Shown here: piece by piece, positions 29,218-37,778 of the stretch
Layout: every line of letters starts with the position of its first letter
Numbering within the stretch: position 1 is the first letter of the stretch
NCBI RefSeq assembly: GCF_013839445.1
Contig: NZ_JACDIT010000004.1
Coordinates: 286,429 to 350,428 of the forward strand
From: Chthonobacter albigriseus
GTDB lineage: Bacteria > Pseudomonadota > Alphaproteobacteria > Rhizobiales > Pleomorphomonadaceae
Direction of reading: 5' to 3'
Length of the DNA stretch: 64,000 nucleotides
Position numbers and translations under genes: made by a program
The notes under the pieces: model-generated
Told to the model about the DNA's origin: nothing
Seen by the model: only the letters and a program-made list of their open reading frames with translations
Databases searched by the model: none

Positions 29218-30231
29218 TCAGCTCCGGTCCACCACTTGGAAACCCTGCCAGAGGGGATCGCGGTCGTCGACGAAGATGGTGTTGAAGCCGGTGACGCGGG
29301 CCCAGCCTTCGATGGAGGGGACGATGGCAGGGAGGCCGGCGACGGTGGTTTCGTCCTCGACGCGGCCGACGAAGGTGGTGCCGATGATGCTCTCGTGGAC
29401 AAAGCGGTCGCCGCGCTTCAGGCGGCCGGTCGCGTGGAGCTGCGCCATGCGGGCCGAGGTGCCGGTGCCGCAGGGCGACCGGTCGATCGCCTTGTCGCCG
29501 TAGAAGACGGCGTTGCGGGCGGTATTGGCCGGATCGGTCGGAGCCCCGGTCCAGAGGACGTGTGTCAGCTTGTCGAGCGCCGGGTTGGTCGGGTGGACGA
29601 TGCGATGGCGTTCGTTGAAGGCGGCGCGGAGCTTTGGGCTGAGGCTGAGGATTTCCGAGGGCTGCAGATCCGCCACGTCGCGGTAGCGCTCCTGCGGTTC
29701 CACGATGGCGTAGAAGTTGCCGCCGAAGGCGACGTCGACGGTGATCTCGCCGAGGCCCGGCACCTCCACCGGATAGCCCCGGCCGAGCAGGAAGGAGGGC
29801 ACGTTGGTGAGCCGCACCGAGGTGACGAAGGGGCCGTCCGTTTCGTAGCGCGCGACGACCAGCCCGGCCGGCGTGTCGAGCCGCAGCACGCCGGGCTCTC
29901 GCGGGGTGACCAGCCCGTGCTCGATGATGGTCGTGACCGTTCCGATGGTGCCATGCCCGCACATCGGCAGGCAGCCGGAGGTCTCGATGAACAGGATCGC
30001 GACGTCGCAGTCCGGACGAGTCGGCGGGTAGAGGATGGAGCCGGACATCATGTCGTGGCCGCGCGGCTCGAACATGAGCGACAGGCGGATCCAGTCGAAC
30101 TCGGCCAGAAAATGCTGGCGCCGGTCGAACATGGTCTCGCCCTTCAGCATTGGGATGCTGCCGCCGGACACGACGCGCACCGGGTTGCCGCAGGTGTGGC
30201 CGTCGATGCAGTGGAAGGTGTGGCGGGCCAT
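29218..30231 (-). CDS. 4-hydroxyproline 2-epimerase
   Basis: A 337-residue proline-racemase-superfamily enzyme that converts trans-4-hydroxy-L-proline to cis-4-hydroxy-D-proline. Both catalytic cysteines of the two-base mechanism are present: Cys in SGCLPMCGHGTIGTVTT (about residue 90) and Cys in DRSPCGTGTSARMA (about residue 253). The second Cys, rather than Thr, argues for an epimerase over a trans-3-hydroxyproline dehydratase. N-terminal FHCIDGHTCGNPVRVVSGG is typical. It overlaps the upstream oxidoreductase by 1 bp and is known elsewhere as hypRE or lhpA. Confidence 0.9.
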   Translation of the reverse strand: MARHTFHCIDGHTCGNPVRVVSGGSIPMLKGETMFDRRQHFLAEFDWIRLSLMFEPRGHDMMSGSILYPPTRPDCDVAILFIETSGCLPMCGHGTIGTVTTIIEHGLVTPREPGVLRLDTPAGLVVARYETDGPFVTSVRLTNVPSFLLGRGYPVEVPGLGEITVDVAFGGNFYAIVEPQERYRDVADLQPSEILSLSPKLRAAFNERHRIVHPTNPALDKLTHVLWTGAPTDPANTARNAVFYGDKAIDRSPCGTGTSARMAQLHATGRLKRGDRFVHESIIGTTFVGRVEDETTVAGLPAIVPSIEGWARVTGFNTIFVDDRDPLWQGFQVVDRS

Positions 30232-31463
30232 CAGAACCTCCTCGGGGAATAAGGGGCCGGGTCGACGGGCGGCGTGCGGCCGGCGACCAACGCGGCAACG
30301 ATATCGGCGGTGACGGCGGCCTGGGTGAGGCCGTAGTGCCCGTGCCCGAAGGCGTGGACCACATGCGGGCTCGCGCGCGACGGGCCGATGACGGGCAGCG
30401 AGTCCGGAATCGACGGGCGGAAACCCATCCAGCGGGTGCCGCCGTTCGTGTCGACCTCCGGCAGCACGCGCTTCAGGCGGCCGAGCATGGCATCGACGCG
30501 GGCGTAGTTGGGGGCGGCCTCCAAGCCGGCGAACTCGACCGCACCGCCGACCCGGTCGCCGCTGTCGAGCGGCGTGGTGACGAAGCCCTCGCCCTCGTAG
30601 GCGACGGGTCGGGAAAGGCCGAGGGTGCCGGGCGCGAGCGTGACGTTGTAGCCGCGCTCGGTATCGAGCGGCACCCGGTCGCCGACGGTGGCAGCGAGAG
30701 CGCGCGACCAGGCGCCGGCCGCGACGACGATCCGGTCGGCAGACAGGCGGCGGCCGTCGGTAAGGACGAGGGTTGCGCCGTTCGAGGTGGGTTCGATGGC
30801 GCGGGCTGCGCCCACGGTCAGGCGGGCGCCACGGCCGAGCGCGGCGACGCCGAGATCCTGCGTCAGCCGGGCGGGGTCTGAGACATGGCAGCCGTCGCCG
30901 TAGAGCACGCCGCCGGCGATGCCGTTGGCGAGCGCCGGCTCGACTTCGCGGACGCCGGCGGCGTCCAGCCGGTCGAGGCGAATGCCGAAGCCGCTCTGGC
31001 GGTCGAATACCTTGCCGGCCGCGGCGAACAGACCGGCATCACGCCAGATGTGGAGGATGCCGCGACGACGCAGGTGGTGTGACAGGACGAGGCCGTCGAG
31101 ACGCCGCTCCCAGGCCGGCAAGGCGCGGGTGTTCAGGGCGGCGATACCGGCGATGCCCGTCTCGATCTCCGCCGGCCGGCTGGCGAGCGCAAACCGGATC
31201 AGCCAGGGCATCAGCTTGGGGAGGTAGGACGGGCGGATGGTGAGCGGCCCAAGCGGATCGGCGAGCCAGCGCGGCAGGTTCGCCCAGGCCTTCGGCGAGG
31301 CCAGGGGCAGGATGTCGGCGTGGGCGATCCAGCCGGCGTTGCCGAAGGAGGCGCCGGCCGCGAATCCCTCGCGGTCGACGATCTCCACCTCATGGCCTTC
31401 ATCGAGCAGCGCATGGGCGGCCGCAACACCAACCAGTCCGGCCCCGACGATCAGCGTCCGCAT
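30231..31463 (-). CDS. FAD-dependent D-amino acid (D-hydroxyproline) dehydrogenase
   Basis: A 410-residue DAAO/DadA-type flavoprotein. LIVGAGLVGVAAAHALLDEGHEVEIVDRE at the N-terminus is the FAD Rossmann motif; IVVAAGAWSRALAATVGDRVPL and GGTRWMGFRPSIPDSLPVIGPS followed by FGHGHYGLTQA are the family's C-terminal FAD contacts. Its place between a 4-hydroxyproline epimerase and a DHDPS-family deaminase points to oxidation of cis-4-hydroxy-D-proline to pyrroline-4-hydroxy-2-carboxylate (single-subunit HypO type). Specificity is inferred from context only. Confidence 0.87.
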   Translation of the reverse strand: MRTLIVGAGLVGVAAAHALLDEGHEVEIVDREGFAAGASFGNAGWIAHADILPLASPKAWANLPRWLADPLGPLTIRPSYLPKLMPWLIRFALASRPAEIETGIAGIAALNTRALPAWERRLDGLVLSHHLRRRGILHIWRDAGLFAAAGKVFDRQSGFGIRLDRLDAAGVREVEPALANGIAGGVLYGDGCHVSDPARLTQDLGVAALGRGARLTVGAARAIEPTSNGATLVLTDGRRLSADRIVVAAGAWSRALAATVGDRVPLDTERGYNVTLAPGTLGLSRPVAYEGEGFVTTPLDSGDRVGGAVEFAGLEAAPNYARVDAMLGRLKRVLPEVDTNGGTRWMGFRPSIPDSLPVIGPSRASPHVVHAFGHGHYGLTQAAVTADIVAALVAGRTPPVDPAPYSPRRF

Positions 31464-31488
31464 CCATGCACCCGTTCGTGTCTCGGCC

Positions 31489-32421
31489 TCAGGCGGCCTT
31501 CGGCAGGCCCACGTCGGGCAGCGCCGGGCGGTTCGCCATGGCCTTCTCCATCAGCGTGGCGACTTCGGCACGCTCGTCCGGCGTCAGCGGGAGACGCGGC
31601 GGGCGGGTGCGGTCGGTGCCGCGGCCGGCGATGAACTCGCAGAGCTTGATGCATTGCACGAGGTCGGAGCGGGCGTCCAGGTGCAGAAGCGGCATGAACC
31701 AGTCGTAGATCGGCAGCGCTTCCGGGATACGGCCTTCGCGGGCCAGGCGGAACAGCGTCTCGCCTTCGCGCGGGAACACGTTAGAGAGGCCCGACACCCA
31801 GCCGACCGCACCGAGTGCGATGCTTTCCACCACCACGTCGTCGAGGCCGCAGAAGGGAATGAAGCGGTCGCCGGTCATGTTGCGCAGGTCGACGAAGCGG
31901 CGCGTGTCGCCGGACGATTCCTTGAAGGCGACGATGGTCTCGACGTCGGAAAGCGACGCGAGCATCGTGGGGGTGACGTCCGTGCGGTAGGACGGCGGGT
32001 TGTTGTAGATCATCACCGGCAGGTCGGTGGCCGACGCGACGCCGCGGAAGTGGGCGATCGTCTCGTGCGGCTTGGCCGGGTAGACCATGGCCGGCATCAC
32101 CATCAGGCCGTCGACGCCGATGCGGGCGGCCTCGCGGGCGGTCGCGGCGGCAAACGGCGTGGTGTACTCGGCGACGCCGACGATGACGGGTACCCTGCCC
32201 TTCACGGTGGCGACGGTGGCTTCGAGGAGCTCGGTCTTCTCCGCCGGCGTCAGGGCGGTGTTCTCGCCCACCGTGCCGCAGAGGACGAGGCCGGAGACGC
32301 CGTCGCGCAGGAGCGCCTCGATGACCTTCATCGTGGCCGGGGTGTCGAGGGAGAAGTCCTCCCGGAACTGGGTGGTGACGGCCGGGAAGACGCCGGTCCA
32401 GGTGGTCCGCGGATCGCTCAT
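31489..32421 (-). CDS. DHDPS-family protein, probable pyrroline-4-hydroxy-2-carboxylate deaminase
   Basis: A 310-residue class I aldolase of the dihydrodipicolinate synthase family. Visible: GVFPAVTTQFREDFSLD, LCGTVGENTALTPAEK (the GTTGE-type carboxylate loop), PVMIYNNPPSYRTDVTP with the catalytic Tyr, and ETIVAFKESSGDTRRF with the Schiff-base Lys (about 168). In hydroxyproline pathways such enzymes deaminate the pyrroline to 2-oxoglutarate semialdehyde, and the neighbours support that role over lysine synthesis. ATG 32421 has GAGGG upstream. It leads the three-gene catabolic run (25 bp to the next gene). Confidence 0.87.
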   Translation of the reverse strand: MSDPRTTWTGVFPAVTTQFREDFSLDTPATMKVIEALLRDGVSGLVLCGTVGENTALTPAEKTELLEATVATVKGRVPVIVGVAEYTTPFAAATAREAARIGVDGLMVMPAMVYPAKPHETIAHFRGVASATDLPVMIYNNPPSYRTDVTPTMLASLSDVETIVAFKESSGDTRRFVDLRNMTGDRFIPFCGLDDVVVESIALGAVGWVSGLSNVFPREGETLFRLAREGRIPEALPIYDWFMPLLHLDARSDLVQCIKLCEFIAGRGTDRTRPPRLPLTPDERAEVATLMEKAMANRPALPDVGLPKAA

Positions 32422-32440
32422 GGGAAGGCCCTCGCTTTCT

Positions 32441-32457
32441 GTGTACAATTTGTATAC
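32441..32457. promoter_or_regulatory. Candidate GntR operator
   Basis: GTGTACAA and TTGTATAC, 1 nt apart, form an inverted repeat with one mismatch between the divergent deaminase and GntR genes. The TTGTATAC half matches the T-G-T-A-x-A-C-A-type sites bound by FCD-class GntR proteins. It lies 20 nt from the deaminase start, so binding would block its transcription. Confidence 0.6.
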
Positions 32458-32517
32458 GGTGATTGGTGACGGCGGTCAACCGGGTTGATGCAGTCGAAAG
32501 CGGGACGGGAGACGGCA

Positions 32518-33213
32518 ATGAGCGAGGCGGGCGAGATCAGGCCAGCGCGGGGCGACGGGGCGACCCACGTCTACGAGGCCCTGAAGCGCGAGATCCTGGA
32601 ACTGACCCTTCCGCCGGGATCCCCGCTGGACGAGACGGGCCTGTCGCAGCGCTTCGGCCTGTCGCGCACGCCAGTGCGCGAGGCGCTGGTGAAGCTGGCG
32701 GCCGACGGTTTCGCGACGACGCTGCCGAACCGGAACACGATCGTCACGCCGATCGACTTCGCCGCCCTGCCCGCCTTCGTGGACGCGCTGACGCTGGTCT
32801 ACCGCCTGACCTGCCGGCTGGCGGCGCTGAACCGCACGGAGGCGGACCTCCAGTTAATGCGGGGCATCCAGGCGGACTACGCCAAGGCCGTCGCGGCGGC
32901 CGACGCGATCGGCATGATCACGATCAACAAGGCCTTCCACCTGGCGGTGGCGCGCGCGGGCCGCAACCACTACTACGCCGACCTCGCCACCCGCGTGCTG
33001 GACGACGGGTCGCGGCTGCTGCGGCTCTACTACCGTTCGTTCGAGGACCATCTGCCGCGCGAATTCGTGGACGAGCACGGCGAGATCATCGCGGCGATCA
33101 AGGCGCGGGACGCCGACCGCGCCGACGCGCTGGGGCTGAAGCACGCCGGCCAGATCGTGGATCGGCTGAGGGGGTTCCTGGCCCCGCAGGCCGGAGACCG
33201 GATCGCGCTCTGA
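32518..33213 (+). CDS. GntR family transcriptional regulator (FCD type)
   Basis: A 231-residue regulator. The N-terminal winged helix (about residues 12-75) has YEALKREILELTLPPGSPLDE and LSQRFGLSRTPVREALVKLAADG, the recognition-helix signature of GntR. The C-terminal all-helical FCD domain (about 85-215) contains NKAFHLAVARAGRNHYYADLA and EHGEIIAAIKARDADRADALGLKHA, with candidate metal/ligand histidines. It is divergent from the hydroxyproline genes and most likely represses them until hydroxyproline or an intermediate is present. ATG 32518 has CGGGAGA upstream; ATG 32488 is less likely. Confidence 0.9.
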   Translation: MSEAGEIRPARGDGATHVYEALKREILELTLPPGSPLDETGLSQRFGLSRTPVREALVKLAADGFATTLPNRNTIVTPIDFAALPAFVDALTLVYRLTCRLAALNRTEADLQLMRGIQADYAKAVAAADAIGMITINKAFHLAVARAGRNHYYADLATRVLDDGSRLLRLYYRSFEDHLPREFVDEHGEIIAAIKARDADRADALGLKHAGQIVDRLRGFLAPQAGDRIAL

Positions 33214-33220
33214 GGCTGCC

Positions 33221-33823
33221 TCAGCCGGCTTCGATCAGGCGTGCGGCGTAGCGGGCCATGGTGTCGACCTCGAGGTTGACCCGGTCGCCGGCGCGGCTCG
33301 CGCCCCAGGTGGTCATCGCCAGCGTGTGCGGGATCAGCATCACGGAGAAGCGGTCGCCCTCCACGTCGTTGACGGTGAGCGACGTGCCGTCGAGCGTGAC
33401 GGAGCCCTTCTGGGCGATGAACCGCGCCAGCGCGTGCGGCGCCTCGAAGGTGAGGCGGGCCATGTCGCCGACGTCGTCGCGCGCGGCCAGCGTGGCGACG
33501 CCGTCGACATGGCCGGTGACGATGTGGCCGCCGAGTTCGTCGCCGATCTTCAGCGCCCGCTCCAGGTTGATGCGGGTGCCGACCCGCCAGTCGCCGAGCG
33601 TGGTCTTGTCGAGCGTCTCCACCGACGCCTCGACGTCGAAGAAGCGGCGGTTGCCGTCGATCCCGCGCTCGATCACGGTGAGGCAGGCGCCGGCGCAGGC
33701 GATCGAGGCGCCGAGGGCGATGGTCTCGGGATCGTAGGCCGTGGCGATCCGGAGCTTGACGCCGGTCTCGCGCGGCACCAGCGCCGCGACCTCGCCCACA
33801 TCCGTGACGATGCCGGTGAACAT
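33221..33823 (-). CDS. ribE: Riboflavin synthase, alpha chain
   Basis: A 200-residue enzyme that dismutates two 6,7-dimethyl-8-ribityllumazine molecules to riboflavin. MFTGIVTDVGEVAAL is the classic start; the two lumazine-binding barrels are seen as repeated stretches around residues 1-95 and 96-190, with GASIACAGACLTVIE in the first and KGSVTLDGTSLTVNDVEGDRFSVMLIPHT in the second. The start overlaps the ribD stop by 1 bp. It is convergent with the GntR gene (7 bp). Confidence 0.95.
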   Translation of the reverse strand: MFTGIVTDVGEVAALVPRETGVKLRIATAYDPETIALGASIACAGACLTVIERGIDGNRRFFDVEASVETLDKTTLGDWRVGTRINLERALKIGDELGGHIVTGHVDGVATLAARDDVGDMARLTFEAPHALARFIAQKGSVTLDGTSLTVNDVEGDRFSVMLIPHTLAMTTWGASRAGDRVNLEVDTMARYAARLIEAG

Positions 33824-34980
33824 CAGCCGATCTCCCTTGCGAACAGATGGACGAGCGTGTCGTCGCCGAGCCGGCGCTTCTCCACGACCTCGAAACGCGG
33901 GTTGCGCTCGATCGCCGCGACGTTGAGGCCGGCGAGCGCGGGGACACCGCCGTCGCCGACCACCTTCGGGCTGTGCACGAAATGAAGCTCGTCGGCGAGC
34001 CCCGCCTCCAGGAGCGAGCGCGCGATCGTCGCCCCGCCCTCGCTGACGACGCGGGTGATGCCCTCGCGGCCGAGCTGGAAGAGGAGGTCGGAGAGGTCAA
34101 GCCGCCCGAGCGCGGTGCGCTCCGCGACGAAGATCCGGCAACCGGCGTCCATCAACGGCCCGACGCGGCTCTCCGGCGCGTCCGGTGCGACGACGATCCA
34201 GGTCGGGATGGCGCGGGCGGAAGTGACGATCTTGGCGGCCGGCGGCGTCCGCGCGTCGGCATCCGCGATCACCCGGATCGGCGAGCGCTCGAGCAGCCCC
34301 GGCAGCCGGCAGGTGAGTTCCGGATCGTCGGCGAGCACCGTGCCGATGCCCACCATGATCGCCTCGTTCTCCACCCGGAGCGTGTGCGCGTAGGCCTTGG
34401 AGAGCGGGCAGGAGATCGCCACCTGCCCGTCGCCGGCGCGGCCGATGAAGCCGTCCGCCGACAGCGCGAGCTTCAGGGAAACGTGGGGGCGTCCGCTGAG
34501 GACCCGGCGGATGTGACCCGCGTGAAGCCGCTCCGCCTCGCGGGCGAGCACGCCGGAAACGACGGTGATGCCGTGCCGGGCGAGCAGGTCGAGCCCCTTG
34601 CCGCGCACGCGGGGGTCCGGATCCTCGATGCCGACCACCACCCGCGAAACGCCCTCCCGCACCAGCGCCTCCGAACAGGGCGGCGTCTTACCGTGGTGGG
34701 CGCAGGGCTCCAGCGTGACGTAGGCCGTGGCGCCCCGGGCGGCCGCGCCGGCTTCGCCGAGCGCGATCACCTCCGCGTGGGGGCGTCCGCCGGGTGCCGT
34801 GGTGCCGCGGCCGACGACGACGGGTCCCGCCGGTCCCTTGCGCACCAGGATCGCTCCGACGGACGGGTTGGGCCACGCCCGCCCGTTGTTCCGCCGGCCG
34901 AGCGCGATCGCGGCCGCCATGAACCGGCGGTCGGTTTCCGTCACGAGCCCGGGCTGCGTACGCGGGGAAACAGGGATCAT
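33823..34980 (-). CDS. ribD: Bifunctional riboflavin biosynthesis deaminase/reductase
   Basis: A 385-residue enzyme catalysing two successive riboflavin steps. The N-terminal cytidine-deaminase-like domain has zinc motifs GGRPHAEVIALGEAG and VTLEPCAHHGKTPPCSEALV (about residues 50-95). The C-terminal DHFR-like reductase domain shows PHVSLKLALSADGFIG, VGIGTVLADDPELTCRL and VVSEGGATIARSLLEAGLADELHF. ATG 34980 is taken as the start because the domain begins shortly after; an in-frame ATG at 35049 adds 23 residues of poor character. No FMN riboswitch is visible upstream. Confidence 0.93.
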   Translation of the reverse strand: MIPVSPRTQPGLVTETDRRFMAAAIALGRRNNGRAWPNPSVGAILVRKGPAGPVVVGRGTTAPGGRPHAEVIALGEAGAAARGATAYVTLEPCAHHGKTPPCSEALVREGVSRVVVGIEDPDPRVRGKGLDLLARHGITVVSGVLAREAERLHAGHIRRVLSGRPHVSLKLALSADGFIGRAGDGQVAISCPLSKAYAHTLRVENEAIMVGIGTVLADDPELTCRLPGLLERSPIRVIADADARTPPAAKIVTSARAIPTWIVVAPDAPESRVGPLMDAGCRIFVAERTALGRLDLSDLLFQLGREGITRVVSEGGATIARSLLEAGLADELHFVHSPKVVGDGGVPALAGLNVAAIERNPRFEVVEKRRLGDDTLVHLFAREIG

Positions 34981-35082
34981 CGCATCATCCGGATTGGCTC
35001 TGCTGCGGCCAGACCTGTGCCATGGCGCGCCGCCGCCTGCAACCGGCATCCGGCCCTGGATCGGTGCCGATCGCGTGAGCGG

Positions 35083-35544
35083 TCAGTCGTCGCCGTCCGA
35101 GGACAGTTCGCCGAGAACGGAGGAGAAGTCGGCGGCGTCGCGGAAGTTGCGGTAGACGGAGGCGAACCGCACGTAGGCGACATCGTCGAGACCCTTCAGC
35201 CCCTCCATCACCAACTTGCCGACCTGCTCGGCCGGCACCTCCGTCTCGCCGGAGCTTTCCAGCTGGCGGACGATGCCGTTGACCATCCGCTCCACCTTCT
35301 CCGGATCGACAGGCCGCTTGCGCAGCGCCACCTCGACCGACCGGGCGAGCTTGTCGCGGTCGAACGGCACGCGGCGTCCCGATCTCTTGACGACGGTGAG
35401 TTCGCGCAGCTGGACGCGTTCGAAGGTGGTGAAGCGCCCCCCGCAGGTAGAGCAGACCCGCCGGCGCCGGATCGCGGTGCCGTCCTCCGTGGGCCGGCTG
35501 TCCTTCACCTGGGTGTCTTCACCGCCGCAATAGGGGCAACGCAT
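35083..35544 (-). CDS. nrdR: Transcriptional repressor NrdR
   Basis: A 153-residue repressor of ribonucleotide reductase genes. The N-terminal zinc ribbon is [20 protein letters not shown] with the second pair in [16 protein letters not shown]; the ATP-cone domain runs from about residue 49 ([29 protein letters not shown]) and senses d[20 protein letters not shown] is typical. It is followed by ribD and normally preceded by glyA; here four transporter genes intervene. Confidence 0.96.
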   Translation of the reverse strand: MRCPYCGGEDTQVKDSRPTEDGTAIRRRRVCSTCGGRFTTFERVQLRELTVVKRSGRRVPFDRDKLARSVEVALRKRPVDPEKVERMVNGIVRQLESSGETEVPAEQVGKLVMEGLKGLDDVAYVRFASVYRNFRDAADFSSVLGELSSDGDD

Positions 35545-35630
35545 CGGGTTCTTCGTCTTTCCGGGGGGAATCGCTTGGTCGGCCGGATGATAGCCGCAAA
35601 GGCGGCGCTCGTGCGACCGTGCTCGCCCGC

Positions 35631-36557
35631 TCAGGATGCGCTGGGAGCGCCGATCCGCGAGCGGTGCGGGCCGAAGAGGCAGGCGAGCGCCAGGATGACG
35701 CCGGAGACGGTGGCGATCATGCCGGCGCCGCTGACCGCCGCCCGTATGCCGAACCAGGTGAGGCCGTAGCCGGCGATCACGTAGCCAAGGAAGGCGGACA
35801 GCGCGGCGAAGACGATGCTCCAGCCGACCTGTCGTTCCAGGCTGTCGGTCATCATCCGAGCCGCCGCCGGCGGGCAGACGAACATGGCGATGACGATGAT
35901 CGAACCGACCGCGTCGAAGGCCGCGACGGCCGCCAGCGCCGAGACGATGACGAGCGCGAAGCCGAGGCCGCGGGTGGGGATGCCGACCGCGGTCGCGAAC
36001 CCCTCGTCGAAGGTGGAGATCTTCAGCGGCCGCCAGAACACGGCGGCGAGCGCGCCGACGAGGAGGGTCACGGCCGCCATGCGGATCAGCTCCGGCGGCA
36101 TGAGCGTCAGCGCGGTCGGGTCGATCAGGGATTCCCAGCCGGTCGCGTCGAGCCAGATCAGGCTTTCCAGGTTGCCGTAGAGGGCGTGCTCCACGTCGAG
36201 GTGGACGGTGCTGGTGTCGCTCTGTTCAAGGATCAGCACGCCGAGGGCGAACAGCGAGGTGAAGGTGACGCCCATCGCCGCCCCGGGCTCGATCCGGCCG
36301 AGCCGCTTGATCGCCTCGATCATCAACGCCGCAACAACAGCCGCCCCAGCCGCGCCGGCGAGCACCGGCCAGGTGCCGAGCGAGCCGGTGACCAGGAAGG
36401 CGAGCACGATGCCCGGCAGCACCACATGGCTGATCGCGTCGCCGATCAGCGCCTGCCGGCGCAGGATCAGGAAGTTGCCGGGAATGGCACAGGCGACGGC
36501 GGCAAGGACGCCGATCAGGATCGGTGTCAGGCTGAGCTGGACGAAATCGGCGCCCAT
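35631..36557 (-). CDS. Metal ABC transporter permease (second permease)
   Basis: A 308-residue ABC-3 family permease (ZnuB/SitD/MntD type) with about eight or nine membrane helices. [26 protein letters not shown] near residue 27 is the family motif, and [28 protein letters not shown] near residue 215 is the EAA-like cytoplasmic loop that contacts the ATPase. It is the last gene of the operon, 3 bp after the larger permease. Two permeases in one system is the rule for manganese/iron (Sit/Mnt) rather than zinc importers. Confidence 0.88.
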   Translation of the reverse strand: MGADFVQLSLTPILIGVLAAVACAIPGNFLILRRQALIGDAISHVVLPGIVLAFLVTGSLGTWPVLAGAAGAAVVAALMIEAIKRLGRIEPGAAMGVTFTSLFALGVLILEQSDTSTVHLDVEHALYGNLESLIWLDATGWESLIDPTALTLMPPELIRMAAVTLLVGALAAVFWRPLKISTFDEGFATAVGIPTRGLGFALVIVSALAAVAAFDAVGSIIVIAMFVCPPAAARMMTDSLERQVGWSIVFAALSAFLGYVIAGYGLTWFGIRAAVSGAGMIATVSGVILALACLFGPHRSRIGAPSAS

Positions 36558-36560
36558 GGG

Positions 36561-37775
36561 TCAGGTCCTCCCCGCCGGGGACACCGGACCGAGCTGCCGG
36601 TCGATCGCCGCAATCTCGTCGGCGGTGAACACGGCTTCCATCGGCGTCAGGCCGTCGTATCGGCCGGCGAGCGCCTCGGCCTGGTGGATGCGGCGGGCGA
36701 CCTCCCAGCGACGTTCGTCCCAGTAGGCATGCGCGGCCTGGTCGCGGCCAAGGTCGGTGGGTACGCCGTCCGGCCGGAGATAGCCGCCGCGCTTCAGCAC
36801 CGACAGCGTCAGCCGGTCGTAGATCGGTTCGCCGTGCGCGAGCGCCAGCAGCCCTTGCCGGCGGTGGACCTTGAGCTGGAAGCGGCGGTGCCGGACCAGC
36901 GAGGCGACGACGCCGCGGTCGGGCGCAAAGAGAAGCGAGACGGCGAAGAGCGCGAAACAGGAAAGGACGATGATCGGGCCAGTCGGCAGATCGGGGGCGG
37001 AGGCGGAAATGGACGAGCCGACATAGCCGGAGACCGCTCCGAAGGCGGCGGAAAGAAGCACCGCGACGTCGCTGCGGTTGGTCCAGAACCGCGCGGTGAC
37101 GGGCGGGATGATGAGCAGCGCAACAATTAGGACGAGGCCGACCAGTTTCAGCCCGACCACCGTGACGGCCATCACGAGGCCGAGCATCGCAAGATCGATG
37201 CGGCGCACGTCATAGCCGGCGGCGGCGGCGAACTCCGGGTCGAAGGACACCAGGGTCATCGGTCGGCGCAGCAGCACGACGACGGCGGCGGCAAGCAGGC
37301 CGCCGACCGCGATCACCACCGCGTCCTGCAGCAGCATACCGGCGGTGGAGCCGAGCAGGTAGCCCTGCAGGCCCGCCTGCTTGCCGGCGGACATGCCCTG
37401 GATGACGGTGAGGAGCACGATGCCGAAACCGAAGAAGACCGAGAGCACCGCGCCGATGGCTGCATCCTCCGCAAGGCGGGTGCGCCGGGACGCCCATTCC
37501 ACCAGGGTGAGGCCGAGCCAGGCGGTGACCGCCGAGCCGGCCATCAGGCCGAGGAGGTTCCGCCCGTCGCCGCCGAGGGCGACCATCAGGATGAAGGCGA
37601 GTCCGATCCCAGGCAGCGTGGCGTGCGAAATGGCGTCGCTGACCAGGGAGCGCTTGCGCAGGAACAGGAAGGTACCGACCGCACCGGCCGCCGCACCGAG
37701 GAGGCCGGCCCCGATCGCCACCAGGGCGGAGTTGTAGCCGGCCGAAAGCAGCAGCGCCTCGAGGATCGGGTGCAT
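36561..37775 (-). CDS. Metal ABC transporter permease with C-terminal winged-helix-like domain
   Basis: A 404-residue ABC-3 permease. The first 290 residues are the membrane domain, with GTFLFLRKRSLVSDAISHATLPGIGLAF near residue 35 and VVGLKLVGLVLIVALLIIPPVTARF as the ATPase-contact loop. An extra cytoplasmic domain of about 110 residues follows: LTLSVLKRGGYLRPDGVPTDLGRDQAAHAYWDERRWEVARRI resembles the helix-wing layout of DtxR/MntR-type repressors, as in TroC-like permeases. Whether it binds DNA or metal is not known. Confidence 0.86.
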   Translation of the reverse strand: MHPILEALLLSAGYNSALVAIGAGLLGAAAGAVGTFLFLRKRSLVSDAISHATLPGIGLAFILMVALGGDGRNLLGLMAGSAVTAWLGLTLVEWASRRTRLAEDAAIGAVLSVFFGFGIVLLTVIQGMSAGKQAGLQGYLLGSTAGMLLQDAVVIAVGGLLAAAVVVLLRRPMTLVSFDPEFAAAAGYDVRRIDLAMLGLVMAVTVVGLKLVGLVLIVALLIIPPVTARFWTNRSDVAVLLSAAFGAVSGYVGSSISASAPDLPTGPIIVLSCFALFAVSLLFAPDRGVVASLVRHRRFQLKVHRRQGLLALAHGEPIYDRLTLSVLKRGGYLRPDGVPTDLGRDQAAHAYWDERRWEVARRIHQAEALAGRYDGLTPMEAVFTADEIAAIDRQLGPVSPAGRT

Positions 37776-37778
37776 GCC

